Assembly (NCBI GenBank): GCA_036501535.1
Contig: DASYAE010000048.1
Coordinates: 30,713 to 94,712 of the forward strand
Direction of reading: 5' to 3'
Source: DASYAE01 sp036501535
GTDB taxonomy: Bacteria; Actinomycetota; Actinomycetes; Streptomycetales; Catenulisporaceae
DNA length: 64,000 nt
The notes beneath the pieces were generated by a model. That model was not told where the DNA came from. It saw only the letters and a program-made list of their open reading frames with translations, and made no database searches. A program made the translations under genes and the position numbers. This document shows positions 1 through 7,557 of the stretch, piece after piece; positions within the stretch are counted from its first letter, which is position 1, and each line of letters starts with the position of its first letter.

Positions 1-494
1 TCGGCGCCGTCGCCCTCGTGGTGAACGCGATCGCGACGAACATCATGTGGAAGTTCATGCCGGGCAGCAAGCTGACCGGCTCGATCGTCGGCACGATCAT
101 CGCCACCGTCGTCTCCTACCTCGGCAACCGGTACTGGACCTACAAGGACCGCGACTCCATCGGCAAGCACCGCGAGATGGTGCTGTTCGCCGTGGTCAAC
201 GCGCTCGGCATGCTGATCGAGTCGATGCCGCTGGCGGTCACCGCCTACGTGCTGTCGATGAACAACTCGATCCTGGCCGCGAACATCGCCAAGTACGTCT
301 TCGGCGTCCCGCTGGCCATGGTGTTCCGGCTGTGGACCTACCGGACCTGGATCTTCCCGAAGGTCGACCCGACGGTCGCGGAGAGCCAGTACCAGTACGA
401 CGCGGGCCAGCCGCTGCCGACCTCCCAGCTGCCGACGTCGGCCGCCCGGTACCCGCGGTCCGGCTCCGGCGACCTGGCGCGCTTCTACCGCTGA
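1..494 (+). CDS. GtrA-like membrane protein, 5'-truncated by window edge
   Basis: The open frame runs in from the left edge (codons are readable from base 3), so the N-terminus is missing; a GTG at 18 lies inside the first membrane segment and is unlikely to be the real start. About 163 residues are visible with several hydrophobic segments, the GNRYWTYK element that closes the second GtrA helix, and FRLWTYRTWIF after the last one. GtrA/DPMS-family proteins are small four-helix membrane proteins thought to help flip or transfer polyprenyl-linked sugars during cell-surface glycan synthesis. The cytoplasmic tail after the last helix is Gln/Pro/Ser rich. A strong terminator follows. The family call rests on topology and the two aromatic motifs; the substrate is unknown. 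Confidence 0.75.
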   Translation, partial: GAVALVVNAIATNIMWKFMPGSKLTGSIVGTIIATVVSYLGNRYWTYKDRDSIGKHREMVLFAVVNALGMLIESMPLAVTAYVLSMNNSILAANIAKYVFGVPLAMVFRLWTYRTWIFPKVDPTVAESQYQYDAGQPLPTSQLPTSAARYPRSGSGDLARFYR

Positions 495-527
495 GCGGCG
501 CAAGCCGACCCAAGCACCTTCACTTCC

Positions 528-569
528 GCCCCGGCCTCCGTCCGACCTGTTTCGGACGGAGGCCGGGGC
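528..569 (+). terminator. Strong 18-bp stem terminator after the GtrA gene
   Basis: Perfect stem: the arm at 528-545 pairs with 552-569 across a 6-base loop. No U-tract follows, as is usual in high-GC actinomycetes. It lies 34 bp past the GtrA stop and probably also blocks read-through from the convergent kinase gene. Confidence 0.8.
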
Positions 570-595
570 GCGTTTGCGCGCGCTGTGTTGATTTC

Positions 596-620
596 GGGGG
601 TCCGAGACCCCCAAGCCCCC
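596..620 (+). repeat. REP-like GGGGG/CCCCC hairpin element, copy 1
   Basis: GGGGGTC-CGA-GACCCCC hairpin (596-612) followed by AA and a GCCCCCGCG tail. The same architecture (3-base loop, two-base gap, C-rich tail ending in CG) recurs at 3392-3417 (+) and 61236-61262 (-), always between genes. Confidence 0.5.
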
Positions 621-715
621 GCGAATGTGGTCGCGATGCGCTGTCAGGAGTGCGGGAGGCGGCGGGGCTTGATGAGCCGTCAGGCGGAGTCTCTGAGGAC
701 GGGTTCCGGCGGCCC

Positions 716-1966
716 CTAGACGGATGCGGGGGCGAACTCCGTCAGGAACACGGCGAAGACCGGCGGACGCTGCTGCAGCAGCTCCAGCCGGCCGCCGTCG
801 GCCTCGGCCAGCTCGCGGGCCACGGTGAGGCCCAGTCCGGTGGAGGAGCGGCCGGAGACGGACCGCTCGAAGACGCGCGCGCCGAGTTCCGGCGGCACGC
901 CCGGGCCCTCGTCCGAGACCTCGACGACCACGTTGCCGCCGGTGGTGCGGGTGCGGATGAGCACCGGGCCGGCTCCGTGCATGAGCGAGTTCTCCAGCAG
1001 GGTGGCCAGGATCTGGGCGAACGCGCCGGGGGTGACGACCGCGGACAGCCCGCGCATCCCGTCCACCCGGATCGGGCGGCGGGCGCTGCGGAACGCCGGG
1101 CGCCACTCGAAGATCTGCTGCCTGATGACGTGGTCGACATCGATGCGCGAGGTGGCGTTCGAGCGGCGCGTATCGCGCGCGTCGGTGAGCAGCCGCTGGA
1201 CCACGTTGGTCAGCCGCTCGACCTGGGTGAGCGCGATCGCCGCCTCCTCCTTGACGGAGGTCATGTCCTGCGCGGACAGGATCTCCTCGAGGCGCATCGA
1301 CAGGGCGGTCAGCGGCGTGCGCAGCTGGTGCGAGGCGTCGGCGGCGAGGCGGCGCTCGGTGGCGAGCATCCGGGAGATGCGCTCGGCGGTGTTGTCGATG
1401 ACCTCGGCGACCCGGTCGAGCTCGGCGATGCCGTAGCGGCGGTAGCGCGGGCGCGGGTCGCCGGAGCCGAGCCGCTCCGCGGTGGTGGCCAGGTCGCGCA
1501 GCGGGCGGGCCAGCCGCCGGGCCTGGATGTAGGCGACCGCGCTGGCCGCGACGGCGGCCAGGACCGCCACGCCGAGCACCAGCAGCAGGCTGTTGCGGAT
1601 CCGCACGTCGGTCTGCGACCAGGACTCGGTGACCACCACGGTCTCGCCCTCGTGGCCGTGGTAGACCTGGCTGGACTTCGGGTCGGGCAGCGGCCCCGAG
1701 GGGCCGAGCTGCATCCTCTGGCCGTCCTTGAGCACGATCTGGGCGCTGTGCCCGGATACCAGCAGCCCGCCGAGCACCTTGGAGTTCAGCGCCCTGTCCT
1801 GCAGCTGGAGGTCGAGCACGATGCCGACCCGCTGGACCTCCTGGTTGAGCGCGTCGTGCTCCTGGTCGCTGATCCGCAGCGTGGATATCACGCCGAGGGG
1901 CACCCCCAGCAGGACGACCACGATCAGAACGGCCGCGACCGTGGATTTGATCATGCGACGGCGCAC
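716..1966 (-). CDS. Sensor histidine kinase with HAMP domain
   Basis: A 416-residue membrane kinase. One helix at about residues 10-29 and a second at about 125-147 bracket an extracytoplasmic sensor of roughly 95 residues; a HAMP linker follows (about 148-200). The dimerisation helix carries the phospho-acceptor His213 in ASHQLRTPL, and the ATP-binding domain shows the N box (NSLMHG), the G1 box (DEGPGVP) and the G2 box (GLGLTVA), so the enzyme looks intact. It lies 27 bp downstream of the response-regulator gene on the same strand, forming a regulator-kinase operon. The signal is unknown; the periplasmic part has no family I recognise. Confidence 0.93.
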   Translation of the reverse strand: MRRRMIKSTVAAVLIVVVLLGVPLGVISTLRISDQEHDALNQEVQRVGIVLDLQLQDRALNSKVLGGLLVSGHSAQIVLKDGQRMQLGPSGPLPDPKSSQVYHGHEGETVVVTESWSQTDVRIRNSLLLVLGVAVLAAVAASAVAYIQARRLARPLRDLATTAERLGSGDPRPRYRRYGIAELDRVAEVIDNTAERISRMLATERRLAADASHQLRTPLTALSMRLEEILSAQDMTSVKEEAAIALTQVERLTNVVQRLLTDARDTRRSNATSRIDVDHVIRQQIFEWRPAFRSARRPIRVDGMRGLSAVVTPGAFAQILATLLENSLMHGAGPVLIRTRTTGGNVVVEVSDEGPGVPPELGARVFERSVSGRSSTGLGLTVARELAEADGGRLELLQQRPPVFAVFLTEFAPASV

Positions 1967-1993
1967 GGCGGTGTCTCGATCCCCTCGGTCCCT

Positions 1994-2665
1994 CTAGTTG
2001 CGTTCGAACCGGAAGCCGACGCCGCGCACGGTGGAGATGAACCGGGGATTCGCCGCGTCGTCGCCGAGCTTCTTGCGCAGCCACGATATGTGCATGTCGA
2101 GGGTCTTGGTGGAGGACCACCAGGTGGTGTCCCAGACCTCGCGCATCAGCTGCTCCCGGGTGATCACCCGGCCGGCGTCCCGCACCAGCACGCGCAGCAG
2201 GTCGAACTCCTTGGCGGTCAGGTTGAGCTCCTCGTCGCCGAGGTACGCGCGGTGCGAGTCCACGTCGATGCGCACGCCGCGGGCCGCCGTGCCGGTCTCG
2301 GCCGCGCCGCGGCGCAGCAGCGCGCGCACCCGCGCCAGCAGCTCGGCGAGCCGGAACGGCTTGGTCACGTAGTCGTCCGCGCCGGCGTCGAGGCCCACCA
2401 CGGTGTCCACCTCGTCGGCCCGGGCGGTCAGCACGAGCACCGGGAAGCCGTGGCCGTCCGTGCGCAGCCGGCGGCACACCTCGAGGCCGTCCATGCCGGG
2501 CAGGCCGAGGTCCAGCACCAGCAGGTCGACGGCACCCGACTGAGCGAGTGCCAGGGCGCCGGGACCGTCTGGCCGCAGATCGACCTCGTAGCCCTCGCGG
2601 CGTAGCGCGCGGGCCAGCGGGTCGGCGATCGCAGTGTCGTCCTCGGCGAGCAGTACGCGGGTCAT
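1994..2665 (-). CDS. OmpR/PhoB-family response regulator
   Basis: A 223-residue regulator: receiver domain (about 1-115) with acidic pocket EDD at 8-10 and phospho-acceptor Asp52 in LVLDLGLPGMDG, then a C-terminal winged helix ending in the usual VRGVGFRFE strand. It is the first gene of the operon with the kinase and should be phosphorylated by it. The ATG at 2665 starts directly at the canonical MTRVLLAEDD receiver strand. An unusually AT-rich patch (about 2735-2790) lies upstream and probably holds its promoter. Confidence 0.95.
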   Translation of the reverse strand: MTRVLLAEDDTAIADPLARALRREGYEVDLRPDGPGALALAQSGAVDLLVLDLGLPGMDGLEVCRRLRTDGHGFPVLVLTARADEVDTVVGLDAGADDYVTKPFRLAELLARVRALLRRGAAETGTAARGVRIDVDSHRAYLGDEELNLTAKEFDLLRVLVRDAGRVITREQLMREVWDTTWWSSTKTLDMHISWLRKKLGDDAANPRFISTVRGVGFRFERN

Positions 2666-3124
2666 GGTGGGATCGTAGGCCGAACAGTGCCATTTCGGGG
2701 ACTGCCTTGGGCTGGTGATTGCCTCACGTCCCGCTACATCCGGTGCTATATCTACGATTCATCCGTTTTTACGAATTCTGCTCCACGAGCCGCACCGGAC
2801 CGTGTCCGTTCCGTGACCAAGCTGACCGCCGGGATGCGAGCGGTGGAAACGAACTAGAGGGAATTCTGGGTCAGGTCATGCCATTTCACCCGTCCGCATG
2901 AGCGACGGATCACACGCGACGTGTTAGTGTTGGCCTGGTTGCAGCTGCAGTTCCCAGAATGCTTCGTTTGAATGCCCGCGGGAGTACGGCCGCGGGCCTT
3001 TGTGTTTCGTGGTGCTTTCTCCCTTGGCGCAGCCAGCTGAGCGGGACGGTCTTTGGAGAGCAACCCTGGTCCCACGCGGTGTGGGCCCGGTCCGACAGTC
3101 CCCCTTTTGTCTATGAGGAGAGAG
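2666..3124. other. Divergent intergenic region between response regulator and cspA-like gene
   Basis: 459 bp without a credible gene. Around 2735-2790 the sequence is markedly AT-richer than its surroundings. A nine-base direct repeat TGCCATTTC occurs at 2688 and 2879. The right part is the long 5' leader of the cold-shock gene, including the hairpin at 2974-2997. Reading frames here are GC-driven and have no family features. Confidence 0.6.
2974..2997 (+). promoter_or_regulatory. Terminator-like hairpin in cold-shock gene leader
   Basis: GCCCGCGG (2974-2981) pairs perfectly with CCGCGGGC (2990-2997) across 8 bases and is followed by CTTTGTGTTT, unusually T-rich here. It lies about 130 bases upstream of the cold-shock start, so it could be an attenuator or a temperature-responsive leader element instead of the end of an upstream transcript: no + strand gene precedes it closely. 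Confidence 0.5.
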
Positions 3125-3328
3125 ATGGCTTCCGGTACGGTCAAGTGGTTCAACGCGGAGAAGGGCTACGGCTTCATCTCCCAGGAGGACGGCGGACCCG
3201 ACGTCTTCGTCCACTTCACGGCGATCGAGACCAGCGGCTACCGCACGCTGGAGGAGAACCAGCGGGTCGAGTTCAACGTGACCACCGGGCCGAAGGGTCC
3301 GCAGGCCGAGCACGTCAAGCCGCTTTAG
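3125..3328 (+). CDS. Cold-shock protein, CspA family
   Basis: 67 residues: a single OB-fold cold-shock domain with RNP1 (KGYGFI) and RNP2 (VFVHFTAI) motifs for single-stranded nucleic acid binding, and the family ending QAEHVKPL. It acts as an RNA chaperone in the cytoplasm. The start is set by the ATG after a GAGGAGAGAG ribosome site; a longer frame upstream reads through the leader. A long structured leader precedes it, as is common for temperature-regulated csp genes. Two more cold-shock genes occur in this window (23667 and 63326). Confidence 0.95.
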   Translation: MASGTVKWFNAEKGYGFISQEDGGPDVFVHFTAIETSGYRTLEENQRVEFNVTTGPKGPQAEHVKPL

Positions 3329-3381
3329 CCGGGCGCTGTCCCCACGCCACGCTGCGCTCCGGCGCGGGGACGGCTGTCGCT

Positions 3382-3448
3382 GTGCCGGTGCGGGGGTACG
3401 ACCCCCGCGCCCCCACGCCAGGGGGTGAACCCCCTGGACCCCCGGCAC
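3382..3448. repeat. Three-way-junction inverted-repeat structure with REP-like core, copy 2
   Basis: An outer stem GTGCCGG (3382-3388)/CCGGCAC (3442-3448) encloses two hairpins: GCGGGGGT-ACG-ACCCCCGC (3390-3408) and CCAGGGGGT-GA-ACCCCCTGG (3418-3437). The first hairpin with its GCGCCCCCACG continuation matches the element at 596-620. Confidence 0.55.
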
Positions 3449-3548
3449 GGCTCCCAGCTAGGCAAGTTACGTCGGCCGGTGGCGGTCAGGGCTTGAGAGG
3501 GTTCTGAGGGCTGTTGGTCGTGTGACAGCGGGACGGTGCTCCCGACTG

Positions 3549-3590
3549 CGCTCCGCGTCCTTTAATGGACGCGGAGCGTTTATGTTTTTA
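3549..3590 (+). terminator. T-tailed rho-independent terminator upstream of fdhD
   Basis: Perfect 12-bp stem CGCTCCGCGTCC (3549-3560)/GGACGCGGAGCG (3567-3578), loop TTTAAT, then TTTATGTTTTTA. It is the best U-tract terminator in the window, yet it lies 220 bp beyond csp and only 58 bp before fdhD. Confidence 0.75.
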
Positions 3591-3635
3591 GGGGCCCCAC
3601 GGTTGTCTGGCACGGTTTCCAGCGCACCTGAGGCG

Positions 3636-3647
3636 TACGGTGGGCAT
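3636..3647 (+). promoter_or_regulatory. -10 element TACGGT, possible leaderless start of fdhD
   Basis: TACGGT (3636-3641) fits TANNNT and ends six bases before the fdhD ATG at 3648, the spacing typical of leaderless actinobacterial transcripts. No ribosome site is visible. Confidence 0.4.
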
Positions 3648-4520
3648 ATGGGCAGGCTGACGCAGCGGGCGGCGATAGTGCGCCTCGATGGGGCCGGGCG
3701 CTCCGGGGCCCGGGACACGGTGGTGGCGGAGGAGCCGCTGGAGATCCGGGTCGGGGGGCGGCAGATCGCGGTGACGATGCGGACGCCGGGGGACGACTTC
3801 GACCTCGTCGCCGGATATCTGGTGGGTGAGGGGGTGGTGCGGAAGCGCGAGCAGTTGGCGACGATGCGTTTCTGCGATCACGCGAGTTGCGCCGGGGTGC
3901 CTGGTGCCGAGGACGTCGAGGAATTGCACGACCCTTACAACGTGGTGGACGTGGACCTGGCTGCGGGGGTGGCGCCGCCGTCCTGGTCGCTGGACCGGAC
4001 TACGTATACGACCAGTGCGTGTGGGGTGTGTGGGAAGACGTCGATTGCGGCGGTGCGGGCTAATGCGCACTGGAGTGTGGAGGACGATCCGGTTCGGGTT
4101 CAGCCGGAGACGTTGTATGGACTGCCCGAAGCCATGCGTGAGCATCAGCGGTTGTTTGCGAAGACCGGGGGGCTGCACGCGGCGGGGGTGTTCGCGATGG
4201 ATGGCCGGTTGTTGTGCCTGCGCGAGGACGTGGGGCGGCACAACGCCGTGGACAAGGTGGTCGGCTGGGCGCTGCGGGAGGACCGGCTGCCGTTGCGCGG
4301 GTGTCTGTTGGCGGTCAGCGGGCGCGCCTCGTTCGAGCTGGTGCAGAAGGCCGCCGCGGCCGGGATCCCGGTGCTGGCCGCCGTCTCGGCCCCGTCCTCG
4401 CTCGCGGTCGAGCTGGCGCAGGCGGCGGGGCTGACCCTGGTCGGGTTCGTGCGCGGGCACACGGCCAACGTCTACAGCCGCGGCGACCGGATTGTTGACG
4501 GCGCCCCTGTGAGTGGCTGA
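3648..4520 (+). CDS. fdhD: Formate dehydrogenase accessory sulfurtransferase FdhD
   Basis: 290 residues. FdhD carries a persulfide from a cysteine desulfurase to the molybdenum cofactor of formate dehydrogenase. The defining C-X2-C loop is seen as SACGVCGK with Cys125 and Cys128; conserved GDDFDLVAGYLVGEG and the C-terminal VGRHNAVDKVVG and SGRASFELVQKA motifs are present. The ATG at 3648 is preferred over upstream codons because it begins the conserved MGRLTQRAA region and sits six bases after a -10-like TACGGT. It converges on the next gene with a 9-bp gap. No formate dehydrogenase is encoded in this window. Confidence 0.93.
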   Translation: MGRLTQRAAIVRLDGAGRSGARDTVVAEEPLEIRVGGRQIAVTMRTPGDDFDLVAGYLVGEGVVRKREQLATMRFCDHASCAGVPGAEDVEELHDPYNVVDVDLAAGVAPPSWSLDRTTYTTSACGVCGKTSIAAVRANAHWSVEDDPVRVQPETLYGLPEAMREHQRLFAKTGGLHAAGVFAMDGRLLCLREDVGRHNAVDKVVGWALREDRLPLRGCLLAVSGRASFELVQKAAAAGIPVLAAVSAPSSLAVELAQAAGLTLVGFVRGHTANVYSRGDRIVDGAPVSG

Positions 4521-4529
4521 GAGGCCGCG

Positions 4530-5684
4530 TCAGAGCGAGTCCGCGCTTATCTGGCCCAGTGCCGAGGTGGTGGGGTTCGCATTCCACAGCTGGGCGGCGT
4601 TGGCCTTCTGGGTGTCGGCCGTGGAGGCCTGGTTGTTGGCCGCCGCGTAGTTCGCGTCCGCCTTGACCTTGTCCGACGTGCAGGCCGAGGAGACGTCGGG
4701 GACGATCTTGGCGAAGTCGCTGTCGTAGGCGGCCGAGGCGGACCAGGCCTGCTGCAGGGCGCTGACCAGCTGGGCGCCGCCGGTGAGCGCGGACACGTTG
4801 ATCTTGGCCACGTTGGTGGCCTGCGCCGTGCGCTGCTGGGCGGTGCTGGACAGGTCGGACTGCGCGGAGCTGAGATTCGTGCAGGAGGTGATGTCGATGA
4901 CGCCGCTGTTGGCGTCCGAGCGCAGCTGGGTGGATTGCTGGATCAGCGTGTAGATCGCGGTCGCGGCTGCCTGCGGGCTGGTGGCGCTGGCCGAGGCGGT
5001 GGCCGAGGAGGTGGTCTGGGAGGCCGCCGGCTTGCCCGAGCCGCCGCTCGAGGAGAACGAGACGACCAGGGCTATGACCACGACCGCGGCCGCCGCGCCG
5101 CCGCCGATCAGCAGCCGCTTGCGGCCGATGCCGGGGGCCTGCGCGCCGTCGCTCACCGGCAGGTGGGCGCCGGAGCCGTCCGGGTACTGCGGGTCCTGGA
5201 AGCCCGGCACGTACGGGCCCGAGCCGAAGCCGCCGTCGGTCTGCTGCGGGTACTGGCCGTCCTGGTACTGCTGCTGGGCGCCGGGGAACTGCTCGGCGTA
5301 GCCGGTCTGCGTGGACAGGCCGTTGAATGCGCCCTGGTCCTGCTGCTCGTACGGCGGGTACGCGCCCTGCTGCGGCGCGTAGCCCTGCTGCTGCGCAGGG
5401 TAGCCGTTCTCGGCGGCCGGATAGCCGCCCTGCTGCGGGAAGGCGGGGGCCTGCTGCTGCCCGAAGCCCGCCTGGGCGGCGCCGATCCGGTTGGGGCCGC
5501 GGTCGATCGACCGGCGGTCCTCGGGGGTCGAGTCGCGGAACAGGTGGTTGAACTCGGTCGGCAGGCCGAGCCCCCCGGCCGCCTCAACCGTGACCTCCGC
5601 GGGCTGCTGGCCCTCCGGCTGCGCCGGATACCCGGCGCCCTGCTCGGGGTAGCCGCCGGCGGGCGGAACCTGGTACTGGGACAC
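4530..5684 (-). CDS. Single-pass membrane protein with Q/Y/G/P-rich cytoplasmic N-terminus
   Basis: 384 residues, GTG start preceded by GAGGAA. Residues 1-190 are low-complexity, rich in Gln, Tyr, Gly and Pro, with an isolated conserved-looking stretch LPTEFNHLFRDSTPEDRRSI near 42-61. One transmembrane helix (about 195-212) follows GRKRLLIGG, then a Ser/Thr/Ala linker and an extracellular helical domain of about 140 residues with two Cys (TSCTN and SSACTS) that could form a disulfide. The arrangement resembles secreted-domain proteins of actinomycetes whose N-terminal disordered tails sit in the cytoplasm. Function unknown; it stands alone as a transcription unit. Confidence 0.75.
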   Translation of the reverse strand: MSQYQVPPAGGYPEQGAGYPAQPEGQQPAEVTVEAAGGLGLPTEFNHLFRDSTPEDRRSIDRGPNRIGAAQAGFGQQQAPAFPQQGGYPAAENGYPAQQQGYAPQQGAYPPYEQQDQGAFNGLSTQTGYAEQFPGAQQQYQDGQYPQQTDGGFGSGPYVPGFQDPQYPDGSGAHLPVSDGAQAPGIGRKRLLIGGGAAAAVVVIALVVSFSSSGGSGKPAASQTTSSATASASATSPQAAATAIYTLIQQSTQLRSDANSGVIDITSCTNLSSAQSDLSSTAQQRTAQATNVAKINVSALTGGAQLVSALQQAWSASAAYDSDFAKIVPDVSSACTSDKVKADANYAAANNQASTADTQKANAAQLWNANPTTSALGQISADSL

Positions 5685-5946
5685 GGACGCGTTTCCTCAC
5701 AGGCGAACGGCTGGTTCGGCGGTACTGCGGCGCATCGGGCTCGAACCCGCGGTCCCAGGGTTCGCGACCGCGCGCCTCCCCGGCGTGCCGGACCCGGTCC
5801 GACAGGCGCGCCGATACGGTATCAGCCAACCAAAAGCGACTGCTTCCGGGCAAGGTCCGGTCAACGCTGCGTCCCGCTTTGGCACAGAATCGGAGAACAG
5901 ACTTCGCCGGAGCTTTACCAAGCGCGGTGTTTCGCAGGGGACTCGA

Positions 5947-7362
5947 TCAAGCGGCCGCGGCCGCAGTCTGGCGCACCGCGAGGCGGCCGAGCCGCTCGCG
6001 GAACCCGCGCACCGCGGAGGTCTCCCGGTACGGGTCGAGCCGGCGGTCGAGGTCGTGCAGGTACTCGACCCCGCGGTGCGAGCGCAGCTGCGCCAGCAGG
6101 TCTATCGCGACCGTCCCGGCCGCGCAGGCCGCCTCGACGTCGCGCTCCTGCACGTACGCGGTCGCGACGAGCACCGTGTCGACCGCGCGGCGGCGCACGT
6201 GCCGCTCTGCGTGGCCGGCCAGGGCCTTCTCCGCGTGCGCCTTCGCCTGGCGCGGGCGGTCGAGGTCGCGGTAGCAGTGCGCGAACTCGTCCATCAGGTA
6301 GGCCGGGGTGAAGTGGGCGATCCAGTCCGGGTCCTGCGACGGATCGGACTTCTCCATCTCGGTCGCGGCCCGGGCCAGCGCCGCCTCGCAGGAGCGGGCG
6401 TCGCCGAGCACCGCGTGCCCGCGCGCCTCGGCCGCGTTGAACATCGCCCGCGCGGTCGCGGTCGCCTGATCGCGGGCGCCCTCCCGGGCCGCCCGCGCCA
6501 ACTGCGTTATCTCGCGCGGCGATCCGAGCTGCCCGGCCAGGTGGCTCATCCCGGCGGCGAGCACGTACCCGCCATAGGCACGGTCGCCGGCAGCCTGGGA
6601 GAGGCGCAGCGACTGGATGTAGTAACGCTGGGCGAGGCCGTGCCGCCCGGTGTCCACCGCCATGTAGCCGGCCAGCTCGGTCAGCTGCGCGGCGGCGCTG
6701 AACAGGGCCCGGCCGGTGCGCTCGGTGTAGGCGCCGGTGAGCATCTCGCCGACCACCTCGTCGAGGTAGTGCACGACGATGGCCCGCACGTATCCGGAGC
6801 CGAACTGGTGGTCGAGGTCGCGGAAGGCCTTGGTGGCGGCCCGGATCGCATATACATCGCCGGGGCCTATCCGCGGTCCGCGGCCGGCCAGCGTCAGGGG
6901 CCTGGCCACCTCCGGGTCGGGCGGCGTGATCAGCCAGTCCCGGCTCGGCGCGATCAGCGCGGCGACCGCGAAGGAGGACCCGAGCAGGAACTCGCGGTGG
7001 CTGACGTCGGCCCGCCACAGCTCGGTGGCCTCTTCTATGGCCGCGCCGACGTTCGGGGCGAAGTGCAGGCCGACGCTGGAGGATCCGTTGCGCCCGTCGG
7101 CCATCCCGATCTCCTCGACGGTGACCGGACGGCCGAGCTTGCGGCCGAGCGCCTCCGCGATCAGGGTCGGGGCCATGGCCCGGGGCTGCTGGCCGCGCAG
7201 CCAGCGGGCGACCGAGGTCTTGTCGTAGCGCAGATCGAGGCCGTGCTCGGCGCCGACCATGTTGACGCGCCTGGCCAATCCGGCGTTTGAGCAGGCCGCT
7301 TCGTGGATGAGCGCGGCGAGCCGCTGGTTGGGCTGCCGGGCGGCGGCGGTGCGAACGGTCAC
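5947..7362 (-). CDS. NsdA-like regulator (XRE-type N-terminus, TPR-like C-terminus)
   Basis: 471 residues. The N-terminus RQPNQRLAALIHEAACSNAGLARRVN...LRYDKTSVARWLRGQQPR is the signature of the Streptomyces NsdA family, which represses antibiotic production and morphological development; the rest is helical with repeated Ala-rich pairs resembling degenerate TPRs (about 150-440). GTG at 7362 is chosen because GGGGAG lies six bases upstream and the protein then begins just before the conserved RQPNQ block. Divergent from the prim-pol gene across about 195 bp containing a perfect TGCGGGAC-G-GTCCCGCA palindrome that may be the operator. The family match is from remembered motifs, so the orthology to NsdA itself is uncertain. 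Confidence 0.75.
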   Translation of the reverse strand: MTVRTAAARQPNQRLAALIHEAACSNAGLARRVNMVGAEHGLDLRYDKTSVARWLRGQQPRAMAPTLIAEALGRKLGRPVTVEEIGMADGRNGSSSVGLHFAPNVGAAIEEATELWRADVSHREFLLGSSFAVAALIAPSRDWLITPPDPEVARPLTLAGRGPRIGPGDVYAIRAATKAFRDLDHQFGSGYVRAIVVHYLDEVVGEMLTGAYTERTGRALFSAAAQLTELAGYMAVDTGRHGLAQRYYIQSLRLSQAAGDRAYGGYVLAAGMSHLAGQLGSPREITQLARAAREGARDQATATARAMFNAAEARGHAVLGDARSCEAALARAATEMEKSDPSQDPDWIAHFTPAYLMDEFAHCYRDLDRPRQAKAHAEKALAGHAERHVRRRAVDTVLVATAYVQERDVEAACAAGTVAIDLLAQLRSHRGVEYLHDLDRRLDPYRETSAVRGFRERLGRLAVRQTAAAAA

Positions 7363-7478
7363 CGGGTTCTCCCCTTCCCTCGACCCCACGGGCGTTGCGC
7401 CTTCACAGTCGAGAGCGCATATGTCGCGAAGAGTAGCGTCGATTGACCGCAGACGGTACCCCCATGTAACAGGACTCG

Positions 7479-7495
7479 TGCGGGACGGTCCCGCA
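7479..7495. promoter_or_regulatory. Perfect palindrome, candidate operator between NsdA-like and prim-pol genes
   Basis: TGCGGGAC-G-GTCCCGCA: 8-bp arms around one base, in the divergent promoter region. A related arm pair (GCGGGA...GGTCCCGCACAT) lies at 10015-10042 upstream of citrate synthase. Confidence 0.5.
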
Positions 7496-7557
7496 TATCC
7501 GATATGTCCATTCAATACACCGTAACCGGCCGGATGTTCGCGCCGTTGAAGCCGATC

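Larger units (their letters stand above)
3329..3647. other. Structured intergenic region between csp and fdhD
   Basis: 319 bp without a gene but full of secondary structure: an imperfect stem directly after csp (GTCCCCACGCC with GGCGCGGGGAC, about 3339-3372) that probably terminates it, a three-way-junction structure at 3382-3448, a T-tailed terminator at 3549-3590, and the fdhD promoter. Confidence 0.6.

Noticed and set aside
47..2605. An 852-codon open frame on the plus strand across the two-component genes
   Set aside because: It is antisense to the clear kinase and regulator genes, has no domain, and shows the Arg/Gly/Ala bias of high-GC shadow frames. The same holds for other long antisense frames in the window.
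5725..5760. T-arm-like GGGTTCGAGCCC on the minus strand, suggesting a tRNA
   Set aside because: The T stem is one base short and no acceptor, D or anticodon arm can be folded around it; there is no CCA context.
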